From Marinobacterium nitratireducens (GTDB taxonomy: Bacteria; Pseudomonadota; Gammaproteobacteria; Pseudomonadales; Balneatricaceae): a DNA stretch of 64,000 bases. The position numbers were made by a program, and so were the translations under genes. Each line of letters starts with the position of its first letter. The stretch's first letter is position 1. Below are positions 53,058 through 61,753 of this stretch, one piece after another. Below the pieces are notes generated by a model that saw nothing but the letters and a program-made list of their open reading frames with translations, searched no databases and was not told the origin of the DNA. The DNA is taken from contig NZ_BMLT01000009.1 in the NCBI RefSeq assembly GCF_014645375.1, positions 1-64,000 on the forward strand. Reading direction: 5' to 3'.

Positions 53058-53660
53058 ATGAAAAAAGCGAATTTTGGTCCTTATCATATCCGTAAATGGT
53101 TCTCTTTCTACGAAGAGACACTAGCGAACGAAACCGGCATTCTGGCCGACGGTGAGCCGGTGAAGAAATATGTGATCGCCGCGGCAATTCACAACCCGCT
53201 GGCGGGACAGTTCAAGGAGGATCTCTCCGAATTGATCGAAAACTCCCCGGAGCTGGGCAGGGAGTTCGGCCGTCGTATCAACGCGCTGGCCGGTGATAAC
53301 GAGATCATCAGTTACGGCAAAGCGATTCTGGTCGGCGCCGATGGCGAATACGAGCACGGTAACGCCTTTCTGACCAATCCCGCCGCCAATCCGGTGCGCG
53401 ATGCGGTCGGCGGCGGCAAGTCCTGGGTGCCGTCCACCGGCAAGATCGGTGGTCCGGGTGCGATCCTTGATGTACCGCTGGCGCACAAGAACGCGCTCTA
53501 TGTGCGCTCTCACTATGACTCTATTTCCGTGTCGTTCAACGATGCGCCGCGGCGTGACGAGGTGCTTGTGATCTGGGCTTTCGCCACCCGCGGGCGTCTG
53601 CATGCACGCCTGGGCGGTTTGAAAGCCGAAGAGGTGAAGGGGGAGGATGGCCTTGTATAA
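53058..53660 (+). CDS. AA_synth (DUF1185, PF06684) family protein
   Basis: 200 residues. The family signatures are seen in order: FYEETLANETGILADGEPVK, AAAIHNPLAGQFKEDLSELI, ISYGKAILVGADGEYEHGNA, DVPLAHKNALYVRSHYDSIS and NDAPRRDEVLVIWAFATRGR. Structures of this family show a variant of the Bacillus chorismate mutase fold; no reaction is established and the amino-acid-synthesis name is only a label. Here it sits inside a catabolic operon, so a tautomerase- or hydrolase-like step on a ring-cleavage product is possible. Confidence 0.85.
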   Translation: MKKANFGPYHIRKWFSFYEETLANETGILADGEPVKKYVIAAAIHNPLAGQFKEDLSELIENSPELGREFGRRINALAGDNEIISYGKAILVGADGEYEHGNAFLTNPAANPVRDAVGGGKSWVPSTGKIGGPGAILDVPLAHKNALYVRSHYDSISVSFNDAPRRDEVLVIWAFATRGRLHARLGGLKAEEVKGEDGLV

Positions 53661-53697
53661 GGCCATTGGATCTTAACTGGATTCGGGATGTGCTCTG

Positions 53698-54534
53698 ATG
53701 CCTGTGAAAAGTGATTATTTCAACAGCGGTTCGCTCAGGTTGCATTACCTGCGGTGGGGCAACCCTGCCGGCACCCCGGTGGTGATGTTGCATGGCTTGC
53801 GGGGATTTGCCGCCACCTGGCAGTCGCTGGCCAGCGAGTTGGCTGACGAGTACTGCTGCTATGCACTCGATCAGCGCGGGCGCGGCGAGAGCGACTGGGG
53901 CGATATGGCCGATTACCACACGGACAGCTATGTCCAGGATCTGCAAGCCTTCGTCGACCATCTCGGGCTGGAGCGGTTGGTGCTGGTCGGTCACTCGCTC
54001 GGTGGCACCAATGCGCTGGAGTTTGCACGACGCAACCCGCAGCGGGTGATGGCGCTGGTGATCGAAGATATCGGTCCGGGCTCCTCCAATCGGGGCGACG
54101 GCGCGGAGCGCATTCGCAGAGAGATGAAGAGCACACCGCTTGCATTCGACTCCTGGGCCGAGGCTGAGGCGTTCTGGCGCTCCAGCCGGCCGAATCTCAC
54201 GGCCGATGCGCTGTCCTCGCGCCTCACCCACTCGTTTCGGGAAAAGGATGGCCGCATTGGCTGGAAGCACGATCAGCAGGGGATTGCCGAGGCGCGCCTG
54301 ACGATTGAGCCGATTGATCTCTGGCCGGCGGTAAAGTCGGTCAAATGCCCGGCGCTGCTTGTCAAAGGCGGAAATTCCGACTTTCTGCCCATCGATACGG
54401 TGAATCAGATTATCGCGACCAATGCCTCGTTCACGGCAGTGGTGGTCGATGATGCGAGTCATTACGTGCACGACGATCAGCCGGAACAGTTTAACGATGC
54501 GGTGGTGGGTTTCATCCGCAGCATAACGAATTGA
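53698..54534 (+). CDS. Alpha/beta hydrolase (MhpC-like)
   Basis: 278 residues. The nucleophile is Ser100 in LVLVGHSLGGTNALEFA, the oxyanion loop is VVMLHGLRGFAATW, and the acid and base are probably Asp in VKGGNSDFLP and His in DDASHYVHDDQP. Length and motifs fit the meta-cleavage C-C hydrolases (MhpC, BphD) as well as esterases. The next gene, a phenolic hydroxylase type, almost abuts it, and a hydratase gene of the MhpD type follows. It may hydrolyse the ring-opened product. Confidence 0.85.
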   Translation: MPVKSDYFNSGSLRLHYLRWGNPAGTPVVMLHGLRGFAATWQSLASELADEYCCYALDQRGRGESDWGDMADYHTDSYVQDLQAFVDHLGLERLVLVGHSLGGTNALEFARRNPQRVMALVIEDIGPGSSNRGDGAERIRREMKSTPLAFDSWAEAEAFWRSSRPNLTADALSSRLTHSFREKDGRIGWKHDQQGIAEARLTIEPIDLWPAVKSVKCPALLVKGGNSDFLPIDTVNQIIATNASFTAVVVDDASHYVHDDQPEQFNDAVVGFIRSITN

Positions 54535-54557
54535 TTGAAGTAGCGGAGGCAAGTGCC

Positions 54558-56165
54558 GTGGATATTCAGAAAACCGAGGTAGTGATTGTCGGCGCCGGAC
54601 CAAATGGCGTAACGCTGGCCAATTATATGGGCATGTACGGTATCAATACCGTCGTGATCGATTCCTCCGAAGAGATTCTGCCGTTTCCCCGCGCTGTCGG
54701 CATGGATGACGAAGCTATGCGGGTATTGCAGGGCGTGGGCCTGGCCGAAATAGCGCTTAAGGATATGATCCGCAACGTGCCGCTGCGCTACTACAATGCG
54801 CGCGGTGTCTGCTTTGCCGAGGTCAAGCCAACCACGGCGAAGTATGGCTGGCCGATGCGCAATATCTTTATGCAGCATCTCACCGAGGTGACGTTGCGGG
54901 AGGGTTTGAACCGCTTCGAAAATGTCGAGCTCTGTCTGGGGCATACCATGAACAGTATCGACCAGGACGACGATCGGGTCTCGCTGCAGGTCACCGACAG
55001 CCAGGGCGTTCCTTACAGGCTGGACGCCTCCATCGTCATCGCCGCGGACGGCGGCCGGTCCGACATTCGCAATCAGCTCGATATTGGCTTCAGCGGCCAG
55101 ACGCATCCTGCCAAGTGGGTGGTCGTCGATGCCGTCAACGACAAACTCGATGCCCCCTTTACGGCGCTGCATGCCGACCCGGAAAGGCCTTTCGTTTGCA
55201 TTCATCTGCCGTATCAGTACCGTCGCTGGGAGTTCATGCTCCATCCGGGCGAAGATGAGCAAAAAATGTGCGAGGAGGAGGTGATTCGTGGCCTGATCCG
55301 AAACCATATCGGTGCCATGGTCGATGAGCTGGAGATTGTCCGGATTCGCGCCTACACCCATAACTCACGTGTCGCGGACACCTTCGTCAAGGGCCGCGTG
55401 CTGCTGTGTGGCGATGCGGCGCATATCTCGCCGCCCTGGGCCGGACAGGGCCTCAATTCCGGGTTACGCGATGTGGTCAATATCGGCTGGAAGGTGGCCG
55501 CGGTGATCAAGGGGCGGGCGCCGAAATCGATTCTGCAGACCTACGACCAGGAGCGTCGTGGCCATGCCACCGACCTGGTCGCCCTCGCGGACAATATGGG
55601 GGCGGTTCTGGGTATGACGAATCCGATACTGGCCGGTGTTCGCGATTGGATTTTCAAGGCAAGCGATTCGGTCGACCCGTTGCGCGAGCATCTGGCCGAG
55701 TTCAAGTTCAAGCCCAAGGCCCATATCACCAGGGGCATCGTTCACCATGAAGGTGACGAAATCTATGACGACAGCCTTGTCGGCCAGCTTTTCGTACAAC
55801 CCGACGTCGAAGATGTCGAGGGACGGCGCACCAAGTTTGACGAGGTGCTGGGCTCCTGGTTCTCGATCGTGGGGTTCCGCACCAATCCGGCGGAGTTCAT
55901 GTCCGACGAAAACAAGGCGTTCTGGGACCAACTGGAGACCCGCTATATCCAGGTCAATCGCTCCCGCAGCGGTCACAGCCACGATGCTCGCTTGCAGGCA
56001 AGCGGCGCCGTCAGTGTGGAAGACGTGGATAACGTGCTGGCTGACTGGTTCGGCACGGCGCGAAACAGGATTGTCATCGTACGTCCGGACCGGTTCATCG
56101 CCGCGATCACGTCCCCAGGCCGTCTGAACGAAACGCTTGATGCTCTGAGGGCGAAGCTGAGCTAA
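54558..56165 (+). CDS. FAD-dependent aromatic hydroxylase (MhpA-like)
   Basis: 535 residues, the size of MhpA-type 3-(3-hydroxyphenyl)propionate hydroxylases. VVIVGAGPNGVTLANYMG binds FAD; LCGDAAHISPPWAGQGLNSG is the second FAD motif; a thioredoxin-like C-terminal domain (NRIVIVRPDRFIAAI) closes it. It hydroxylates a phenolic ring ortho to the existing hydroxyl with NAD(P)H and oxygen. GTG 54558 was chosen, with GGAGG 8 bp upstream; a TTG at 54531 overlapping the hydrolase stop is the alternative. Likely supplies the catechol for ring cleavage in this operon. Confidence 0.88.
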   Translation: MDIQKTEVVIVGAGPNGVTLANYMGMYGINTVVIDSSEEILPFPRAVGMDDEAMRVLQGVGLAEIALKDMIRNVPLRYYNARGVCFAEVKPTTAKYGWPMRNIFMQHLTEVTLREGLNRFENVELCLGHTMNSIDQDDDRVSLQVTDSQGVPYRLDASIVIAADGGRSDIRNQLDIGFSGQTHPAKWVVVDAVNDKLDAPFTALHADPERPFVCIHLPYQYRRWEFMLHPGEDEQKMCEEEVIRGLIRNHIGAMVDELEIVRIRAYTHNSRVADTFVKGRVLLCGDAAHISPPWAGQGLNSGLRDVVNIGWKVAAVIKGRAPKSILQTYDQERRGHATDLVALADNMGAVLGMTNPILAGVRDWIFKASDSVDPLREHLAEFKFKPKAHITRGIVHHEGDEIYDDSLVGQLFVQPDVEDVEGRRTKFDEVLGSWFSIVGFRTNPAEFMSDENKAFWDQLETRYIQVNRSRSGHSHDARLQASGAVSVEDVDNVLADWFGTARNRIVIVRPDRFIAAITSPGRLNETLDALRAKLS

Positions 56166-56172
56166 TCCAATT

Positions 56173-56196
56173 GGGAGCCTGCGCTCCCCCCCCCCC
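56173..56196 (+). repeat. Hairpin with an 11-base C tract between two genes
   Basis: GGGAGC (56173-56178) pairs with GCTCCC (56183-56188), and the C run continues to 56196 (11 C), followed by GTTTTT. Homopolymers of this length are slippage-prone. It lies in the 66-bp gap before the second aldehyde dehydrogenase and could reduce read-through or vary expression. Confidence 0.5.
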
Positions 56197-56231
56197 GTTT
56201 TTCCATCGAATCTTGACCAGGAAATGAGTGA

Positions 56232-57692
56232 ATGCGCGATCTTGTCCATAAAAAACTGCTCCGTGACCGGTGTTTGATCGATGGCCAGTGGTGTGCGGCC
56301 GATAGCGCAGAGGTGGTTGACGTCACCAATCCGGCCAGTGGCGTGGTCATTGGTCGTGTGCCGATGATGGGGGCGGCCGAGACCGACAGAGCGATCCTGG
56401 CGGCGGAAAACGCCTGGAAAGCATGGCGCAAGACAACTGCGAAGTACCGTTCCCAGGTTTTGCGTCGTTGGTTCGACCTGGTGATGCAGTATCAGGACGA
56501 TTTGGCATTGATTCTGTCAACCGAACAGGGCAAGCCCCTGTCAGAAGCCAAAGGAGAGATTGTCTATGCGGCGTCTTTCCTCGAATGGTTTTCCGAAGAG
56601 GCGAAGCGTGTCTATGGCGATCTGATTCCGGAAGTGACGCCCGGCACCCGGCTGACCGTGCGCAAGGAGGCGGTCGGTGTCTGTGCTGCGATTACCCCCT
56701 GGAACTTCCCGGCAGCCATGATTACCCGCAAGGCCGGACCCGCTATTGCCGCGGGCTGTTCGATTATCATCAAACCCGCTACCCAGACACCGCTGACCGC
56801 ACTGGCGCTTGCCGTTCTTGCCGAAGAGGCGGGGATACCGCAAGGCGTGCTGCAAATCGTCATCGGTCGATCCACCGAAATCGGCGACAGGCTCTGTGCA
56901 AGTCCGTCAGTGCGCAAGCTGTCCTTCACCGGCTCGACCGGCATCGGCAAGGTGCTGATGCAGCAGTGCGCGGCCAACGTGAAGAAGGTGTCCCTGGAGC
57001 TGGGTGGCAATGCGCCTTTCATCGTGTTCGACGATGCCGATCTCGACCAGGCGGTTCAGGGTGCGCTGGTTGCTAAATTCCGCAATAACGGACAGACCTG
57101 CGTCTGCGCCAACAGAATCCTGGTGCAGGATGGGGTTTACGAGGCCTTCGCCGAGAAGCTTGCCGCGGCTGTCGACAATCTCGTAGTCGCCGAAGGCACC
57201 AGCCCCGGTAGCGACCTGGGACCCCTGATCGACGGCAAGGCGTACGATTCCGTCTGTGCAATGGTCGATGACGCCCTGTCCAAAGGCGCGTCCCGGGTGA
57301 CTTCCCGCGATCCCTGCATCGATGGCGACAAGCGGTTCCTGAACCCGGTTGTACTGACTGATGCCCGCGACGACATGGCGGTATACAGGGACGAGATCTT
57401 TGGCCCCATCGCGCCCTTGTTTCGTTTCAAGACGGTGGACGAGGCCATCGCAATGGCGAACGATACCGAGTACGGACTGGCTTCCTACATCTATACCGCC
57501 AGCATCGCAACTTACATCAGGGTCTCGGAGGAGCTGGAGTACGGCATGGTGGGGGTCAATACTGGCCTGATTTCCAACGAGGTGGCGCCCTTCGGCGGTA
57601 TAAAAGCGTCCGGTATCGGTCGTGAAGGATCAAAGTACGGCATCGAGGATTACCTCGAAATCAAATACGTCTGTCTTGGAGGTCTGGCATGA
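56232..57692 (+). CDS. Aldehyde dehydrogenase, succinate-semialdehyde dehydrogenase type
   Basis: 486 residues. PWNFPAAMITRKAGPAIAAG, VSLELGGNAPFIVFDDADL (general base) and NNGQTCVCANRILVQDG (nucleophile Cys) fit the GabD group of NAD(P)-dependent succinate-semialdehyde dehydrogenases. It starts 66 bp after the hydroxylase gene and its stop overlaps the next start by 4 bp (ATGA). It should oxidise a short dicarboxylic semialdehyde, probably the end product of the pathway, for entry into the TCA cycle. Confidence 0.9.
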   Translation: MRDLVHKKLLRDRCLIDGQWCAADSAEVVDVTNPASGVVIGRVPMMGAAETDRAILAAENAWKAWRKTTAKYRSQVLRRWFDLVMQYQDDLALILSTEQGKPLSEAKGEIVYAASFLEWFSEEAKRVYGDLIPEVTPGTRLTVRKEAVGVCAAITPWNFPAAMITRKAGPAIAAGCSIIIKPATQTPLTALALAVLAEEAGIPQGVLQIVIGRSTEIGDRLCASPSVRKLSFTGSTGIGKVLMQQCAANVKKVSLELGGNAPFIVFDDADLDQAVQGALVAKFRNNGQTCVCANRILVQDGVYEAFAEKLAAAVDNLVVAEGTSPGSDLGPLIDGKAYDSVCAMVDDALSKGASRVTSRDPCIDGDKRFLNPVVLTDARDDMAVYRDEIFGPIAPLFRFKTVDEAIAMANDTEYGLASYIYTASIATYIRVSEELEYGMVGVNTGLISNEVAPFGGIKASGIGREGSKYGIEDYLEIKYVCLGGLA

Positions 57693-58465
57693 GTCAGAGT
57701 CGGGCGAGCGTTGCCAAAATCGCGGCAGCGCTGGATAGCGCACGCATCCTGGGCCATCCTGTGCCGTCGCTTCCAGACTTAGAAGAGGCGGGTATCGAGG
57801 ATGGATACCGTGTTCAGCAGGAACTGATTGCAATCAATGCGCGGCGGGGCAACGCCATCACCGGCTGGAAAGTCGCGATGTCGAACCGTCCGGCGATGGC
57901 GCGTTTTGGTCTGGATGAACCGATCTACGCACCACTGTTTGCTGATATGCGTCTGAGCACAGATCGCTTGCCGCCCGAACGGACGATAGCCCCCAAACTT
58001 GAGGCTGAGGTTGCGTTTATCCTGAACCGCGACCTTGTCGATGAGAGCTGCAGCGATGAGACGATTCTCGCAGCGATCGGTTCGGTCGCACCGGCCTTCG
58101 AGGTTGCCGATTCCCGTTCGCCTGGCTGGGCGTTCGATATTGCGACTTTCGTGGCGGATAACGCTGTCGCAAGTTATTACCTTATGGGCGAACTGCAACC
58201 ATTCACGCCTGAGTTCGCGTTCGACGAGTTGCAATGCGTGCTGATCTCTGACGGTGTGCGCCGAGAGGGCTCAAGCGCCAACCTGATTCGATGTCCGCGC
58301 CATTCGATGGTCGAGATGGTGCGCGCCCTCATCGAACGCTACGGTGCGGTGCGCGCCGGGCAGCATTTCCTGACCGGCTCGCTGACCAAACCACTGGATA
58401 TGGTGCCGGATACCACCTACCGACTGGAAATGTTCGACCAGGCACTCAAACTGGAATTCAGATGA
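57689..58465 (+). CDS. 2-keto-4-pentenoate hydratase family protein (MhpD-like)
   Basis: 258 residues. DGYRVQQELIAINARRGNAI, GWKVAMSNRPAM, then APKLEAEVAFILNRDL (metal-binding glutamates) and FVADNAVASYYLMG match the hydratase/4-oxalocrotonate decarboxylase family (MhpD, HpcG, DmpH). These enzymes add water to, or decarboxylate, the dienoate formed after C-C hydrolysis in meta-cleavage pathways. Last gene of the operon, coupled by ATGA to the aldehyde dehydrogenase. An aldolase partner (MhpE/HpcH) is not present in the window. Confidence 0.85.
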   Translation: MSQSRASVAKIAAALDSARILGHPVPSLPDLEEAGIEDGYRVQQELIAINARRGNAITGWKVAMSNRPAMARFGLDEPIYAPLFADMRLSTDRLPPERTIAPKLEAEVAFILNRDLVDESCSDETILAAIGSVAPAFEVADSRSPGWAFDIATFVADNAVASYYLMGELQPFTPEFAFDELQCVLISDGVRREGSSANLIRCPRHSMVEMVRALIERYGAVRAGQHFLTGSLTKPLDMVPDTTYRLEMFDQALKLEFR

Positions 58466-58536
58466 TCGATTGCGAACCGGGATCCAGTCGGGCGCTCTGA
58501 CCCCAATCTTTCCCGTTGACGACTAACACAAGTCTG

Positions 58537-58564
58537 CCTGAGGTCCCTGGCCTCAGGTTTTTTT
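58537..58564 (+). terminator. Terminator of the eleven-gene catabolic operon
   Basis: A perfect 7-bp stem CCTGAGG / CCTCAGG (58537-58543 with 58551-58557) is followed by seven T. Confidence 0.9.
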
Positions 58565-58604
58565 ATTTTAGGCCTGTATGAAATCACGTCGCTGGCGCAC
58601 AAGT

Positions 58605-58626
58605 ATCATCCAAACTATTGGATGAT
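58605..58626. promoter_or_regulatory. Perfect inverted repeat upstream of IclR copy 2
   Basis: ATCATCCAA-ACTA-TTGGATGAT, a perfect 9-bp dyad, lies 72-93 bp before the IclR start and just after the operon terminator. It is a candidate operator, for example for self-regulation. Confidence 0.6.
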
Positions 58627-58697
58627 AGGTGAAAATGGCATAGAATAAAAAGTTAATTTTTTGTGTCTTTTCAACGCCCGTTTATATAGGTAAGACT

Positions 58698-59450
58698 ATG
58701 ACAAGTCTAAGTAAAATGCTTAGTGTTTTAAAGTTGTTTTCACCAGACTTGCTCGTAATAGAAGTCGACGCCATTTCAAATGTTTTAGGCCTGTCAAGAG
58801 CAACGGCATATCGTTATGTAAAAGCGCTCTGCGATGCCGGTCTTTTGGTAAAGCAGGATGGTGGTTACAGTTTGGGGCCCAGGATAATTGAGCTGGATTG
58901 GATGATGCGGCAGTACGATCCGTTGATCATCAATGGTCGGGAAGTTTTGTCTGAACTGTCTCATAAAACCGGGTTGGCAGTTTTTATCAGTGTTTTCTTC
59001 GATGGGCATATCATCAATACTCACATAGAGTCACCGCTTCAAGACTTTAATTTTATTTTCGGTCGTGGGCGCCCAATGCCACTTTTTCGGGGCGCGCAGT
59101 CGAAAGTGTTGGTGTCTTATCAAAAAGGGCGCAGGCTGAAAAAACTGTATGATGATTATATTGCTGATAGTGAAGAGTATCAGTATAGCTGGAAAGAGTT
59201 CTCTCGAATTACGAGAGCCATCAGAAAAGATGGCTACTGTGTTACACAGGATGAACTCAACTCCGGGCTTACCGGCCTGGCCGCGCCCATCATCAAGTCA
59301 GAGGGTGAGGAACTGGTCGGTAGCATCGCGGCAGTGGGACCGACGGAAAGCTTCGAGCTGCTCAGGCGGGAAACGGTTGTCGAATATGTAATCGAAGCGG
59401 GCCAGAAAATTGCGGCAAAGATGTCTGCCGGCAGCAAGGTGACGGAATAG
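58698..59450 (+). CDS. IclR-family regulator, copy 2
   Basis: 250 residues, same layout as copy 1 (46577-47401): winged helix with KMLSVLKLFSPDLL and LSRATAYRYVKALCDAGLL, effector domain with YCVTQDELNSGLTGLAAPII. Shared blocks such as IIELDWMMRQYDP show the two are close paralogues. This copy is visibly more AT-rich than copy 1 and its neighbours, so it may have arrived separately. It lies between the catabolic operon and the TctABC genes and may regulate either. A perfect dyad is found upstream. Confidence 0.88.
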   Translation: MTSLSKMLSVLKLFSPDLLVIEVDAISNVLGLSRATAYRYVKALCDAGLLVKQDGGYSLGPRIIELDWMMRQYDPLIINGREVLSELSHKTGLAVFISVFFDGHIINTHIESPLQDFNFIFGRGRPMPLFRGAQSKVLVSYQKGRRLKKLYDDYIADSEEYQYSWKEFSRITRAIRKDGYCVTQDELNSGLTGLAAPIIKSEGEELVGSIAAVGPTESFELLRRETVVEYVIEAGQKIAAKMSAGSKVTE

Positions 59451-59481
59451 CTGGCCTGTAGTATTGCGAATCAAGGGGACT

Positions 59482-59509
59482 AAGCGGGCATAGCCCCCTG
59501 CTTGTTTTT
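59482..59509 (+). terminator. Probable terminator of IclR copy 2
   Basis: AAGCGGG (59482-59488) pairs with CCTGCTT (59497-59503) with one G-T pair, followed by G and five T. It lies 31 bp after the stop codon. Confidence 0.65.
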
Positions 59510-59566
59510 AGTCTTACACGAAGGCCGTTCCTTCAGCCTTGACGCGCAATTTCACTTTTCCCGATC

Positions 59567-61132
59567 CTATAGAGGCTTCATGATGCCTGCCTCGTCCTTT
59601 TTCCGTGCGCATTTCCTGCGTATTGCGGAGGATGCAATGAAGATCAAAATAAGTGCCATTATCGAAACGACCGCAAGCGAAATCGGCCTTTCCACAAAGA
59701 TCCAAAGGGAACCGTCACTGATGGTCAGGCTCTGACGCAGCCGGGTCTCGATGATGGGGCCCAGCACCATGGCGAGTATCAGCGGAAAGACGGGGAGTCC
59801 CAGGCGGCGAGCCAGGTAGCCGAAGACGCCAAACCCCAGCGCCAGCCAGACGTCGACCAGGGACAGATTGACGGAATAGGCTCCGACAAAGGCAAGCGCC
59901 AGTATGGTGACGCCCAGTACCTTGGGATTGATTCTGGTGACCAGACTGCACCAGCGCGTCAGGCTCAGCAGAAGCACGAAAATGAAAATGTTCATCAGAA
60001 GCATCGAAACATAAATGCCGTTGACCAATTCGGGGCTTTGTTCGAACAGTCTGGGGCCGGGGAATACATTATGGACCATGAACACGCTCATCATCATGGC
60101 GGTAAGAGCCTCGCCAGGGATGCCCAACGCCAGCAGCGGTACCAGAGCGGCCCCGGTAACGGCGTTGTTGGCCGTTTCGGAGGCGATAAGACCTTCGGGA
60201 TTGCCCTTGCCGAAGGTTTCCGGTGAACGACTGGCACGTTTGGCCGTGACATAGGACATAAACTGGGCCAGAAATTCTCCGACCCCGGGCAGGACACCAA
60301 TCCCGACACCGAATCCGGCCGAGCGCAGCAGTGTTCGGGGGTATTCGAACACCGCCTTGATGCTCTGCCAGTTCACCCCCGCATCCTGATTTCCGATGGA
60401 GGGATCGTCCTTCTTCCGGGCGGCAGTGTCTTGGGTGGCGGCGCCTGTCAGGCTGGATTCGATGAGTATCAGGGCCTGCGCGATGGCAAAAATGCCCAGC
60501 ACCACGGGTACCAGCGGAATACCGTTGAGCAGGGCCGTCGTACCGAACGTATAGCGGGGCATCCCGGTCGCGCCACCGAGACCGACGGTGCTGAGAAAGA
60601 GTCCTATGCCCAGCATAAAGCTGGTAGCCAAGACTTTGCCACGGCTGGAAATGATGACGAGCATGATCCCGAAGAGCGTGAGCATCGTGAACTCAGCGGC
60701 TCCAAAATTCTTCGCGAATCCGGCGAGAACGCCCGCCAGCAGAATAAGCACCAGCACGCTCAGCATGCCGCCTATAAATGACGAGGTGAATGCGATACCG
60801 AGCGCGCGCTTCGCAAGGCCCTGACGCGCCATCGGGTACCCGTCGTAGGTGCTGAGCACGGCGACCGGCGTACCTGGCGTGTTGATGAGAATGGCCGGAA
60901 TGGAGCCGGAGTACCAGGCGCCACAGTAGATCCCCAACAGCAGGGACAGGCCGGCAAGGGGCGTCATGCTGAACGTGGCGGGCAGCAGGACCGCAATGGC
61001 CACCGCCGGACCCAGGCCGGGGATCGCTCCGATGACGACTCCCAAAGTGCTGCCGGCCAGCAGGCATAGGATGACGTTCAGGTGTGCGATCTCACTGATG
61101 CCGCTCATCAGGTTATTGAGTAATATGTCCAT
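59567..61132 (-). CDS. tctA: Tripartite tricarboxylate transporter large permease
   Basis: 521 residues, highly hydrophobic, with the TctA pattern: GVVIGAIPGLGPAVAIAVLL near the N-terminus, NTPGTPVAVLSTYDGYPMAR and GIGVLPGVGEFLAQFMSYV, and LGIPGEALTAMMMSVFM in the second half. About 12 membrane segments. It forms the channel of a TTT-family secondary importer for organic acids, with TctB and the periplasmic TctC encoded upstream on the same strand. The substrate is not deducible; context suggests a carboxylate linked to the catabolic operon. Confidence 0.9.
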   Translation of the reverse strand: MDILLNNLMSGISEIAHLNVILCLLAGSTLGVVIGAIPGLGPAVAIAVLLPATFSMTPLAGLSLLLGIYCGAWYSGSIPAILINTPGTPVAVLSTYDGYPMARQGLAKRALGIAFTSSFIGGMLSVLVLILLAGVLAGFAKNFGAAEFTMLTLFGIMLVIISSRGKVLATSFMLGIGLFLSTVGLGGATGMPRYTFGTTALLNGIPLVPVVLGIFAIAQALILIESSLTGAATQDTAARKKDDPSIGNQDAGVNWQSIKAVFEYPRTLLRSAGFGVGIGVLPGVGEFLAQFMSYVTAKRASRSPETFGKGNPEGLIASETANNAVTGAALVPLLALGIPGEALTAMMMSVFMVHNVFPGPRLFEQSPELVNGIYVSMLLMNIFIFVLLLSLTRWCSLVTRINPKVLGVTILALAFVGAYSVNLSLVDVWLALGFGVFGYLARRLGLPVFPLILAMVLGPIIETRLRQSLTISDGSLWIFVERPISLAVVSIMALILIFIASSAIRRKCARKKDEAGIMKPL

Positions 61133-61194
61133 AATAAAGCCCGTAACGAAAAGTCGTTAAACCGTTGGATAGTTATTTGGCTGCTGGCAGGCAA

Positions 61195-61689
61195 TCAATT
61201 CGAATTCGCGAGCAGGGATGCCAGCCAAGGCTTCGGGAACCAGATATCCAAAAGCCATACAAAAATCGCGTAAAGTGACAAAGAAATAAGTGCAGACAAG
61301 ACAATATTGACCTTGCTCCTGATGCCTGACAGGAAAAATGCAGTCATAAGGAATAACAGCGTCGAGAACAGATATCCAATCCAGTTGCTGGAAAGCGAGT
61401 AAAATAAGAATAGAAAAAGTAGGCTGGCTGAAATAAATAACTTAGGTGAGGAGTCTTCGCAATCCATATCAAGCATGAACGGGACTTTTTTAAATGCCTG
61501 TATAACGAGGGCTATTCCAGTGACTGCAATGATGGCAAGAGCTAGCGTCGGGAAAAAAACAGGAGACCTGTATAGATCAGTCTCGGTCGATTGAAGAGAC
61601 ACGACCTTGTCGCTGTTAAACATGAGAAGACAGGCGACTAGGCTAATGAAGCCGGTAAATACCGCCCTGAGCGAATGGATCTGAACCAT
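61195..61689 (-). CDS. tctB: Tripartite tricarboxylate transporter small membrane subunit
   Basis: 164 residues with four predicted membrane helices (about 10-28, 45-65, 80-98 and 105-160 with a break), the TctB layout; sequence of this family is poorly conserved, so the call rests on size, topology and position between tctC and tctA. ATG 61689 was chosen because GGAGAC lies 7 bp upstream; ATG 61701 is an alternative. Confidence 0.8.
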   Translation of the reverse strand: MVQIHSLRAVFTGFISLVACLLMFNSDKVVSLQSTETDLYRSPVFFPTLALAIIAVTGIALVIQAFKKVPFMLDMDCEDSSPKLFISASLLFLFLFYSLSSNWIGYLFSTLLFLMTAFFLSGIRSKVNIVLSALISLSLYAIFVWLLDIWFPKPWLASLLANSN

Positions 61690-61753
61690 GGCAGTCTCCA
61701 TAAATATGAGAATCCCGACTTTTGACTATGCAACAAAAGCCGGGAGGATAGTG

